From: Dryobates pubescens
Lineage: Eukaryota; Chordata; Aves; Piciformes; Picidae
Assembly (NCBI RefSeq): GCF_014839835.1
Contig: NC_071617.1
Coordinates: 3,073,501-3,137,500 of the forward strand
Reading direction: 5' to 3'
DNA length: 64,000 nucleotides
A model generated the notes under the pieces. The model did not search any database. It was not told the DNA's origin and was given only the letters and a program-made list of their open reading frames with translations. Position numbers and translations under genes: made by a program. Shown here piece by piece: positions 10,901 through 22,900 of this stretch. Every line of letters begins with the position of its first letter. Position 1 is the stretch's first letter.

Positions 10901-13900
10901 AGAAGACATAAGCAGTAGGGGGCAAAAAAGCCTTTTGGTTTTGATGATGTTGTTAGACTGGACATTAGGAAACATTTTTTGATGGCAAGAGTGGTCAGGG
11001 CTTGGAATGTGCTGCCCAGGGAGGTGGTGGAGTCACCGTCCCTGGAGGTGTTCAAGAGGGGATTGGATGTGGCACTTGGTGCCGTGGTCTACTCATGAGG
11101 TCTGTGGTGACAGTTTGGACTTGATGATCTTTGAGGTCTCTTCCAACCTTGGTGATGCTGTGAGACTCTGAAACATTTTTTTTATGGCAAGAGTGGTCAG
11201 GGCTTGGAATGTGCTGCCCAGGGAGGTGGTTGAGTCCCCAAGCCTGGCTGTGTTTCAAGGTGGTTTGGCTGTGGTGCTTGGGGCTCTGGTTTAGGGGTGA
11301 CCCTTGTAGAGTAGGGTTCTGGGTTGGAGTTGGTGCTCCTGAGGGTCTTTTCCAACCTGAATGTTTCTGTGATTCTGTGCCCAAGTGTTGATTCCAAGTT
11401 CTGTTGTCACCTCACCTGTCTTGACTGTATTTGTCCAGACACTCCTGTCCAGTATCTAACAGCAGATGTATCACAGGGGACTACCTTATACATAGAATAC
11501 ATAGAATAAACCAGGTTGGAAGAGACCTTCAAGATCATCATGTCCAACCCATCAACCAATCCAACACCACCTAAACAACTAACCCATGGCACCAAGCACC
11601 CCATCAAGTCTCCTCCTGAACACCTCCAGTGATGGTGACTCCACCACCTCCCCAGGCAGCCCATTCCAATGGGTAATCACTCTCTCTATATAGAACTTCT
11701 TCCTCACATCCAACCTAAACCTCCCCTGGCGCAGTCTGAGACTGTGTCCTCTTGTTCTGGTGCTGGCTGCCTGAGAGAAGAGACCAACCTCTGCCTGTCT
11801 ACAGCCTCCCTTCAGGTAATTGTAGAGAGCAATAAGGTCACCCCTGAGTCTCCTCTTCTCCAGGCTAAGCAACCCCAGCTCCCTCAGCCTCTCCTCACAG
11901 GGCTGTGTTCCAAACCCCTCACCAACTTTGTTGCCCTTCTCTGGACACTCTCCAGCAAGTCAACCTCCTTCCTAAACTGAGGGGCCCAGAACTGGACACA
12001 GTACTCGAGGTGCGGCCTAACCAATGCAGAGTACAGGGGCAGAATGACCTCCCTGCTCCTGCTGGCCACACTGTTCCTGATGCAGGCCAGGAGGCCATTG
12101 GCCCTCTTGGCTGCCTGGGCACACTGCAGGCTCATGTTCAGTCTACCGTCGACCTGCACCCCCAGGTCCCTCTCTGCCTGGCTCCTCTCAGCCACTCTGC
12201 CCCCAGCCTGTAGCTCTGCATGGGGTTGCTGTGGCCAATGTGCAGAACCTGGCGCTTGGATGTGTTCAATCTCCTGCCCTTGGACTCTGCCCATCTGTCC
12301 AGCCTATGACCTCAGCAATTATTCCTCTCGTTTACCTTCAATGTTGTCAAGCCTGGGAGGATGATAATTGGACCTGAGAGCAGTTTTATATGAGGTGGCA
12401 CCAAGTGCTCTTTGTCGCTCCGGATGCATTGGTCCTGCAATAGCGCCCTGCAGCCACAGGATGGCACCGTCCTGAAACGCACAGGGACCCCTGGCAGGGC
12501 AAAGCCACTGAAGGATGTTAATCCGGTTAGCAGGCAAGAGAACTTCTTTTGTTTAAAGGATTAGAAAGCGGGCGTAAGGGAAAACAAAAGCACTTTGTCT
12601 TTGTTTAGTCTGACGGCACAGTTCTTTCTGCAAAACGTGAGCTGTAGGAGAAAGCTGAGCTGTGTGCTTAGCTGTTTAAGACAGGTGTGGACTCCAGAAA
12701 AAAGCTTTTCTTGGCAGCTCACAGGATCACAGGATGCTAGGGGTTGGAAGGGACTTCTGGAGATACTAGAGTCCAACCCCCCCTGCCAGAGCAGGACTAT
12801 AGAATCTAACACAGGTTGCACAGGAACACATCCAGACAGGGCTGGAAAGTCTTCAGAGAAGGAGACTCCACAACCTCTCTGAGGTGGACCCTCCTATGCT
12901 GTAGTTTCCATCCATTGCCCCTTGTCCCATCACAAGGCACAAGTGAGCAGAGGCTGTCCCTTCCTTCCTGACACCCAGCTCTCACATATTTATAGACATT
13001 GATCAGATCCCCTCTCAGTCCTCTCCAAACTAAACAGCCCCAGGGCTCTCAGCCTTTCCTCATCAGGCAGTGCTCCAGTTTCTTAATCATCCTTGCAGCC
13101 CTCTGTTGGACTCTTTTAAGTAGATCCCTGTCCCTCTTGAACTGGGGAGCCCAGAACTGGATGCAATATTCCAGGTATGGTCTCACCAGGGCAGAGTAGA
13201 GGGGGAGGAGAACCTCCTTGGATCTGCTGGACACACTCCTCTGTATGCACCCCAGGATCCCCATGGCCTTCTTGGCCCCCAGGGCACATTGCTGTCCCAT
13301 GCAGAACTTGTTGCCCACCAGCACTCCCAGGTTTTCTCCATGGGGCTGCTCCTTAGCAGATCACCTCCTAACCTGTAACCAGCACTGGTGCAGTTTATTA
13401 TTCCTTCCCAGGACTCTGCACTTATCCTGATGAATCTCCTCTTTGCCCAGCTCTCAGTCTCTCCAAGTCTTGCTGAATGGCCACACAGCTGCAGTTTGAT
13501 TCTATCCTAAACAGTAAGATTTGCTCCATTCTGTGACTCAAAGGAGCTGTCGGTGCTGCACTGACTTGAGCACTCTTTAACCAAGCACCAGCCAGACATG
13601 CTGCCAAAATACCTCAAACCTAGGACTGCAAAAGGAGAATGAGAGTTTTTAGAGACTTAACTGGCCCTGGGTCCTTGTGCTTACTAGAAGAGAGTATCCA
13701 AACCCAGGACTGCTGGGCTTGAATTTGGGCACTGCCAATCAATCATAACATTGCAATTCTAACATGTCTTGCTTGTAGGCTGCTGTGAAATGGTAATTGT
13801 GGATCCAATTTCCATATGGTATTTTAAAAGGAAAATGCTTCCCATGATTAATGTCATTTAGAGAAATACATGCATGAATGCTACATGATAAGCTTGAAGA

Positions 13901-16900
13901 TGTGAGCCTCAGTAGGAACAAATCTGACACAGAAATCATCTCTTGCAGTGTGCCAGTGCTGAAAGCAAGGATTGTCTTCCTATGCAAATAGATTTAAACT
14001 TTTAAGGTAATTGGAAGGCTTATTATGTGCTTCCCTGCAGCTCATGAGCATTGAACAAAAAGGTTTGATTTACAGCTCAATTGTGAGTTCTGCTTTCTGT
14101 TGTGTTTGTGGTAATTTTACAATAAAAAGTGTTCATGCAGACTACTTCCCAAAAGAGAAGTGGGTGAATCACAGGATTGGCAGGGTTGGAAGGGACCTCA
14201 GGGATCAGCCAGTTCCAATCCCCCCTGCCACGGGCAGGGACACCTCACACCACAGCAGGTTGCTCACAGCCACCTCCAGCCTGGCTGCAAACACCTCCAG
14301 GCAGGAGGCTTCCACCACCTCCCTGGGCAACCTGTGCCAGGCTCTCACCACCCTCCTGGGGAAGAACTTCTTCCTAACAACCAATCTGAATCTATTCATT
14401 TCTAGTTTTGCTCCATCTTCCCCAGTCCTATCACTCCCTGACACCCTCAAAAGTCCCTCCCCAGCTTTCTTGTGGCCCCCTTCAGATCCTGGAAGGCCAC
14501 AAGAAGGTCTCCTCGGAGCCTTCTCTTATACTGCTAGCAAGCTCGGTCATACAATCAGGTGTAGCTGGAGGGATTCTCTACCTTTGTTCAGTATCTCCAA
14601 GCCACTACTCTGAAAACATCTTACATTAGGGACCTGAAAAACACTTTTCACATAGTAACATTCTGAAAACAATTGAAGCTTCTAAGTTGTTGGGGCTTTT
14701 TTTTTTTGAAGCAGGTGAATTTAGTTGCACACTAGCAGTCACTTTTCAGACCTTATTGTTCTCTTCAAGTGAACAGCAGAGAGATTACATTATGGAGGTA
14801 GTGTGTAATTCACTTTAAATAATGTCAAGAAGCCTTTAACATCCTGCTAGTTTTTTAAGTGAAGAGCTTTGCATGGAAAATTCCATATTTCTGTTGCTAA
14901 GGAATAAGGCAAAACCAGTTCCCCTTTGCACAGGGCACGGTGTCCACACCTTTCCAGCAGAGTTTCTGCCCTTCTAAGATTACATTCTTTCTTACTTTGT
15001 TCTAGGAGGAAAACATGACTGTAACAGAGGATTTTACTAGAGTAGAAAATACTTACCAAGTGGAAGCAGAGGTATGTATTCAACATCACCAAATCAACCC
15101 CAAACAAACACCACCACCCCCCCCCAAACAAACACACACACCCCCCAACCAAACACACACCCCCAAACACCCTCCCCAAACACACACCCCCAAACACCCT
15201 CCCCAAACACACACCCCCCAACCAAACACACACCCCCAAACAAACACTCCCCCTCCCCCCAACACACACCCCAGACACCCCCCACACCACCCCCCTACAC
15301 TCCCCCTCTACCCCACCCACACCCCCCCACACCCACACCCTCCACCCTCACACCCACACCACCCCCCCACATACACATACCCACACTCCCAAACACCCCC
15401 ACACACATCCTCCCCCACCCACACCTCCCCACACCCATACCCCCCCATCCTCACACCCACCACCCCCCCCAAATACACACACCCATACCCCACACACACC
15501 CCCACACACACCACCCCCCACTCCCTCTCCACCCCTCCCCCAGCCACACCTCCCCACACCCATACCCCTCCACCCTCACACCCACACCCCACACACACCA
15601 CCACCCCTACATACACATACCCACATCCCCCCCACCCCCCCCACACACCACCACCCCACATACACATACCCATACCCTCACACACACCCCTCCCACACCA
15701 CCCTCCAATTCCCCCTCCACCCCTCCCCTCCCCACATCTCCCCACACACACCATACACCCCCACACCTCCCCCACACACCCTCTCATACACCCTCCACAC
15801 ACACCCTCCACACACACCCTCCACACACACCCTCCACACACACCCTCCACACACCCCACCCCCCACACACACCCCCCACACACACACCCTCTACACACAC
15901 CCCCCACCACCCCCACACCCTCCACACCCTCCCCCCCACACCCCACACCCATACACCCACCCCCCCAAGACACACACACACAAAAACCCACACCAAAAAA
16001 TACCCAAAACAACCAAACTCCAAACAAACAAACAAAACCCCCCCAGAAGAAATGTAGAGCAAAGAAAACGTGCAGGCTGTCTTTCCTCATACCAGGGAGT
16101 AGATGTTCTCGACAGGAAAGGCAGAAAGAAACCATTGCAGGACTGCAGTCTGAAGCAGAGGTCAGCTGCAGCCTTCTGTGGTTGTGTGCAGAACCTGTGT
16201 TCTGCTGCTGTGCTATAAAAAGAATCCTTTCCTTCTCAGCTCTGGGCTTTCCCTGCATTGCATGACACTACAGAAGGGAAACACTTGGTTGTAAGGCTCT
16301 GCACTTGTCATTCTGTGGCAGTGTAAGCAAAGCCATGATTCTGCACTCTCCTTTCCCCCCAGCCCTTCCTGCCCTCTAGCAGGTTGGAACCAATGATCTC
16401 TGGAGGTCCCTTCCAACCTCTAATGTACTGTGATACCCCCTGCAGGGAGTTCCATTTAGTAGATCAGGTGATAGGTCACTTCAGAAAGCTCCACCAGTTA
16501 ATAACTTTTTATTTCCAGATTAGCTTGCCCCCTCCCCTCTACCCCCCCAGAATCACAGAACTGTCAGGGTTGGAAGGGACCTCAAGGCTCAGCCAGTTCC
16601 AACCCCCCTGCCATGGGCAGGGACACCTCACACTGCAGCAGGTTGCTCACAGCCACATCCAGCCTGGCCTTCAAAATATCCAGGGATGAGGCTTCCACCA
16701 CCTCCTTGGGCAACCTGTGCCAGTCTCTCACCACCCTCATGGGGAACAACTTCTTCTTAACATCCAATCTCAATCCACCCATTTCTAGTTTTGCTTCATA
16801 CCCCTAGTTCTGTCATTACCTGACACCCTAAGAAATCCTTTCCCAGCTCTCTTGTAGCCCACTTAAGATACTGGAAGGCCACAAGAAGGTCTTCTCAGAG

Positions 16901-19900
16901 CCTTCTCCTCTCCTGACTGAACAGTCCCTCTCAGTCTGTCCTCATGGGATTGGAGCTCCAGCCCTCTGATCATCCTTGTGGCCCTTCTCTGAACACCTTC
17001 CAGCACCTCCAGATCTTTCTTCTTTCTGTGTCCAGAACTGGACACAGTACTCCAGGTGGGGTCTGAGCAGAGTGGAGGGGGAGAATCACCTCCCTGGCCC
17101 TGCTGGCTCTGCTTCTCTTGCTGCAACCCAGGCTCTGCTTGGCTCTCTGGGCTGCAAGTGCTCACTGCTGGCTCCTGTTGAGCTTCTCCTCCCCCAGCAC
17201 CCCCAAGTCTTTTTCTTCAGGACTCTCAAGCCAGTCCCTGCCCAGCCCATATCAGTGCTTGGGCTTGCCCCAAGCCAGATGTAGGACCTTGCACTTGGTC
17301 TTATTATTTGAGCTCCCTGAACTGGAGGCATTGGAAGGCAGAGGGCAAGAGTGCATGGGGGACTACAGTAGGGTGGCTGCCATAATCTAGAGCTGCTTAA
17401 ACCAGCAGGTGAACAGCAGCTGGCCTTTGGTCTATGCTACGTGGCTCTGCCATCAGCTAGCTGCAAGTAAAGCAAAACTAATTGTTTCCTAGGTAAGTGA
17501 CTTGGAATTCCTTAGGTAGCAAGTGCTGTGTGGAAGCTAGATATTACAGGAATAATCCCATTTACTTCAGAAGCAGCTCAAGGGAGCATATTTTTGCATG
17601 TTCATGCTGTAGTAAGGAAAAAAAAATGCTGTGCTGGAAGCATTCACTGAGGGGAAACTTGTGCTTTAAGTCAGTGGATCTTTTTAGACCACCAAACTTA
17701 AATCAGCAAATTTGCAGATCCAGATGAAGTAAACCTGGAGGCTGGCAATAAGGTGATAGCTGTTTCATAGAATCACAGAATTGTTAGGGTTGGAAGGGAC
17801 CTCAAGGATCACAGTATCACAGTATCACTAAGGTTGGAAGAGACCTCAAAGATCATTGAGTCCAACCTGTCACCACAGACCTCCTGACTAGACCATGGCA
17901 CCAAGTGCCACATCCAAGCCCCTCTTGAACACCTCCAGGGATGGTGACCAGCCAGTACCAACCCCCCTGCCATGGGCAGGGACACCTCACACTACAGCAG
18001 GTTGCTCACAGCCACATCCAGCCTGGCTGCAAACACCTCCAGGGATGAGGCTTCCACCATCTCCCTGGACAACCTGTGCCAGGCTCTCACCACCCTCAGG
18101 GGGAATAACATCTTCCTAACAGCCAGTCTCAATCTACCCATTTCTAGTTTTGTTCCATTCCCCCCAGTCCTGTCACTCCCTGACACCCTCAAAAGTCCCT
18201 CCCCAGCTTTCTTGTAGCCCCCTTCAGATACTAGAAGGCCACAATTAGGTCTCCTCGGAGCCTTCTCTTCTCCAGACTGAACAGCCCCAACTCTCAGTCT
18301 GACCTTGTAGCAGAGCAGCTCCAGCCCTGTGCTCATCCTCATGACCCTTCTCTGGACACCTTCCAGTACCTCCAGATCTTTTTTGTAATAAGGGCTCCAG
18401 AACTGGACACAGTGCTCCAGATTGGGTCTTACCAGAGCAGAGTGGAGGGGGAGAATCACCTCCCTGGCCCTGCTAGCTATGCTTCTCTTGCTGCATCCCA
18501 GGCTCTGCTTGGCTTTCTGGGCTGCAAGTGCTCCCTGCTGGCTCCTGTTGAGCTTCTCATCCCCCAGCACCCCCAAGCCCTTTTCTTCAGGGCTGCTCTC
18601 AAGCCAGTCCCTGCCCAGCCTATATCAGTGCTTGGGATTGCCCTGACCAAATGCAGCACCTTGCACTTGGTCTTGTTGAACCTCATGAGGTTGTCATGGG
18701 CTCAGCTCTGCAGCCTGCCAAGGTCCCTCTGGGAGACTGTATATGGAAAGAGATTTAGCATGAGGCTGCTTGGGCCAGCTTTTGACTGCTGTTCAAAAGT
18801 GTATGGTTGCCAGGGATCTGGGTGTCAGGAGCTGAAAAATCTTCCCAGAGCCCTGCTGGTTTGGCTGCCCTGCACACTAAGGCAGCAGGATGGTCGCTCT
18901 TTATGCAGAGATTAGTTTCTCCTGCCTTCCCCCTTTATGTGTGTACTTGTTTCATTAGTGCAGCTTCATAAACCAATGAAGTCCCATTGACCACTGTGTT
19001 TGCATACTTCAGCACAAGCAATGAATTTTAAATGAACTTCTGCTCCTTTACTAAAGAGTATTGCCATGATACCTGTGTTCCATGGAAAATAATAATAATA
19101 ATAAACCAGGTTGGAAGAGACCTCCAAGATCATCGCGTCCAACCCCTCAACCAATCCAACCCACCTAAACAACTAACCCATGGCACCAAGCACCCCATCA
19201 AGTCTCCTCCTGAACACCTCCAATGATGGTGACTCCACCACCTCCCCAGGCAGCCCATCCCAATGGGCAATCACTCTCTCTGTATAGAACTTCTTCCTCA
19301 CATCCAACCTAAACCTCCCCTGGTGCAGCCTGAGACTGTGTCCTCTTGTTCTGGCACTGGCTGCCTGGGAGAAGAGCTCTGCAGGCCAGCTGTCTGGAAG
19401 ACATTCTGTCCTGCTAGTAAAAATTGAGGCAAAGAAGGTGCTAAGTACTTCTGCCTTTTCCTCATCCTTTGATACACCATTTCCCTCCATGTCCACCAAG
19501 GCGTGGAGGTTGTCCCTGCCCTTCCTCTTGCTATTCATGTATTTATAGAAGGACTTTTTGTTGTCCTTCACTGCAGAGGCCAGTCTAAGCTCCAAATGTG
19601 CTTTTGCCTCCCTAATTTTCTTCCCACATGATCTAGCAACATCCTTAAACATCCCATGGGTTGCCTCCCCTTTCTTCCAAAGATGATACACCCTCTTCTT
19701 TTCCCTTAGTTCTTTTAGAAGCTCATCACCCATCCAGGCTGGCCGTCTGCCCCGGCGGCTCCTCTTCCGGCACATTGGCACAGCCTGATCCTGTGTCTTC
19801 AACAGTTCTTCCTTGAAGCAGGTCCAGCCCTCCTGGACCCCTTTGTTTTTAAGGGCTTTATCCCAAGGAACCCTCTGAGTTAGTTCCTTGAGTAAGCTGA

Positions 19901-22900
19901 AGTCTGCCCTCTGGAAGTCCAGAGTGGAGGTCTTCCTGGAAGTCAGGCATTGTTTCATTCTGTGAACTGTTTTCATCCCTTCTCTGAAGAGTTTTCTGGA
20001 GGCTGAAGACATTCCCAGACAAGTAGCTATTTTAAGGTAGAGGTAAGAACTCAAGATATGCTTTCCATTTTAAGGAGATACTGCATCCAGTTTTGGGCTC
20101 CCCAGTTCAAGAGGGACAGAGAGGACTCAAGAGAGTCCAGCAGAGAGCTACAGGGATGATGAAGGGACTGGAGCAATGCCCTGTGAGGAGAGGCTGAGGG
20201 ACCTGGGGCTGTTTTGTCTGGACAAGACTGAGAGAAGATCTAATGTTTATAAATATCTGAGGGCTGAGAGTTAAGAGGCAGGGGACAGGCTCTGCTCACT
20301 TGCACCCTGTGATAGGACAAGGGGCAATGGATATAAACTACAGCACAGGAGGTTCCACCTCAGCATGAGGAGGAACTTCTTCACTGGGAGGGTCACAGAG
20401 CACTGGAGCAGGCTGCCCAGAGATGTTGTGGAGTCTCCTTCTCCAGGGACTTCCAAGCCCCATCTGGATGTGTTCCTGTGTGACCTGTGCTGGATTCTAT
20501 GGTCCTGCTCTGGCAGGGGGTTGGACTCAATGATCTCCTGAGGTCCCTTCCAGTCCCTAACATCCTGTGAGCCTGTGATCAATTTTAAATCCGTGCTGGA
20601 GCAAAGGAAAAAACCCAGAAGGCTGAAGTTGTCTGGGAGATTACAGAGCTCTACAATGCTCATCATAGATCATTCATTGCATGATCATCTCATGGGATGA
20701 AGATTATGTTGGGTTTGTGCATTTCTTAATATATTTGCCTCCTGCCAGACCATAACTTCTTATCCTCTACAGCCTTACCCAACCCTTATGATGTCATCAT
20801 GTTTTTGCATACCTTTTTTCACTCTTTTTAACCTTCATCATTAATTTACTGAAGAAATGGAACCACTGCTTTAAATTCTAATGCTTGGATATCCTCTGTT
20901 AATGTTCATGGAGTTTTTCTGCATCTAGCTCTAAATGAAAACTGACTTTTAGGGGAAGAAGAGGTCACAGTTTTGCCCCAGAGGGTACTTGATTATGTGT
21001 TTCCTTTTTAACAACCACCTTCCTGAGTGCCCAGAAGAACTGCCCCAGTCTGAGCAGCTTACCTCTTGCTTGAGACCCACAGTTCCCCTGTTTGACCATT
21101 CTTTTGTCTCATCCCCTTGAGGAGACTATAATCATGTGAACACTGATAGCAATCTGGAAGACACTGTGACAGTCCTCACAGTCAGACTTGCAACTTTCCA
21201 CAAAATATGACAGGTTTTTGGCAAAACAGCACAAGGGGATGTATGCTTTTTATATATGGTGAGAACTCCCACTAAAGAAAGAAATCTGGGCTTAGCTTCA
21301 TCTTCAGTCTTTGTTCAGATTGCTACTGCACCTTCTAGAAAGCAATCCAACCCCTGAGCTGCAGATGAGATTTAACAAGCCTGAGTGCTGGGTTCTACAC
21401 TTTGACCACAACAAGCCCATGCAGTGCTCAGGGTGGGGACAGAGTGGCTGGAGAGCAGCCAGGCAGAGAGGGACCTGGGGGTGCTGGTTGACAGCAGGCT
21501 GAACATGAGCCTGCAGTGTGCCCAGGTGGCCAAGAAGGCCAATGGCATCCTGGTCTGCATCAGGAATAGTGTGGCCAGCAGGAGCAGGGAGGTCATTCTG
21601 CCCCTGTGCTCAGCACTGGTTAGGCCACACCTTGAGTCCTGTGTCCAGTTCTGGGCCCCTCAGGTTAGGAAAGATGTTGAGCTGCTGGAAGGTGTCCAGA
21701 GAAGGGCAACAAAGCTGGGGAGGGGTCTGGAGCACAGCCCTGGGAGGAGAGGCTGAGGGAGCTGGGGTTGCTTAGCCTGGAGAAGAGGAGGCTCAGGGGA
21801 GACCTTCTTGCTGTCTACAACTACCTGAAGGGAGGTTGTAGCCAGGTGGGGGTTGGTCTCTTCTCCCAGGCAACCAGCACCAGAACAAGAGGACACAGTC
21901 TCAAGCTGTGCCAGGGGGAAGCTTAGGCTTGATCTTAGGATAAAATTCTTCCCAGCAAGAGAGACTGGCCATTGGAATGTGCTGCCCAGGGAGGTGGGGT
22001 GGTCAATGTCCTGGAGGTGTTTAAGAAAAGCCTGGCTGAGGCACTTAGTGCCATGGTCTGGTTGATTAGATAGGGTTGGGTGATTGGTTGGACTTGATGA
22101 CCTTGGAGGTCTCTTCCAACCTGGCTGATTCTATGAAGAGTGTGCAGCTGAGATGCAGACTTGGCACAGTTTCACACAACAAGTGTGATCCTTTGTCCTT
22201 GTAGGAGATGGAATTGCCCTGCCACTCCATCATGGTCAGTTTTCAAGGCCCTAAGCCCAGCTTTGGCTCAGTTGAGTGAAGAGCCACGGAGCCAGTGCAA
22301 GGATTCAAGCCAGCATGAGGTACATGTAGCACACTGAGAGGCTACCAAGGGTAACAAGGTGTGTGCATTAATTACTTTGTGATAATTGTTGATACCCATT
22401 TTTATCTTACCCTGTCTATGAAGTAACTTCCTCCTCCTGTCTCTACTTCCTTCCACTTACCTCATTTTCCACAAGGTTAATCTGTGCTGTGCCCAAAGAA
22501 GCAGTGCAGCTGACAGGCCAGTACTTGGATTTCTGTACCCTACACCTTCACTGGGATAAACTGCTGCATGGGCTGCAGCAATCACAAGGGTGACTATGTC
22601 CAGGGGTTGGCAGTGGGATTTTCTTTACCACAGCTTTTTTTCTTCCTAGCTGTTGAAGATGTATTAGTATGCAAAAAGATAGGGAATAGTCAGGGCTAAG
22701 CAAGAACACCTGATCTAGAGTGAGGTGTCCCTGCCCATGGCAGGGGGGCTGGAACTAGGTGATCCCTGAGGTCCCTTCAAGCCTGACAATTCGATGATTC
22801 TAAGAAGATGAGGGTGACTTGGTGGTGAGAGCATTTTACTGGGAGGTCAAGATGAGGGTTTAGTGCTTCTGAAGAAGAGTTCTGAACCCAGGATTCCTGA

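Noticed and set aside
15015-16265. Long Pro/His/Thr-rich and Gly/Val/Cys-rich open frames on both strands
   Set aside because: They are translations of the C/A-rich array, not proteins; only 15006-15071 is coding.
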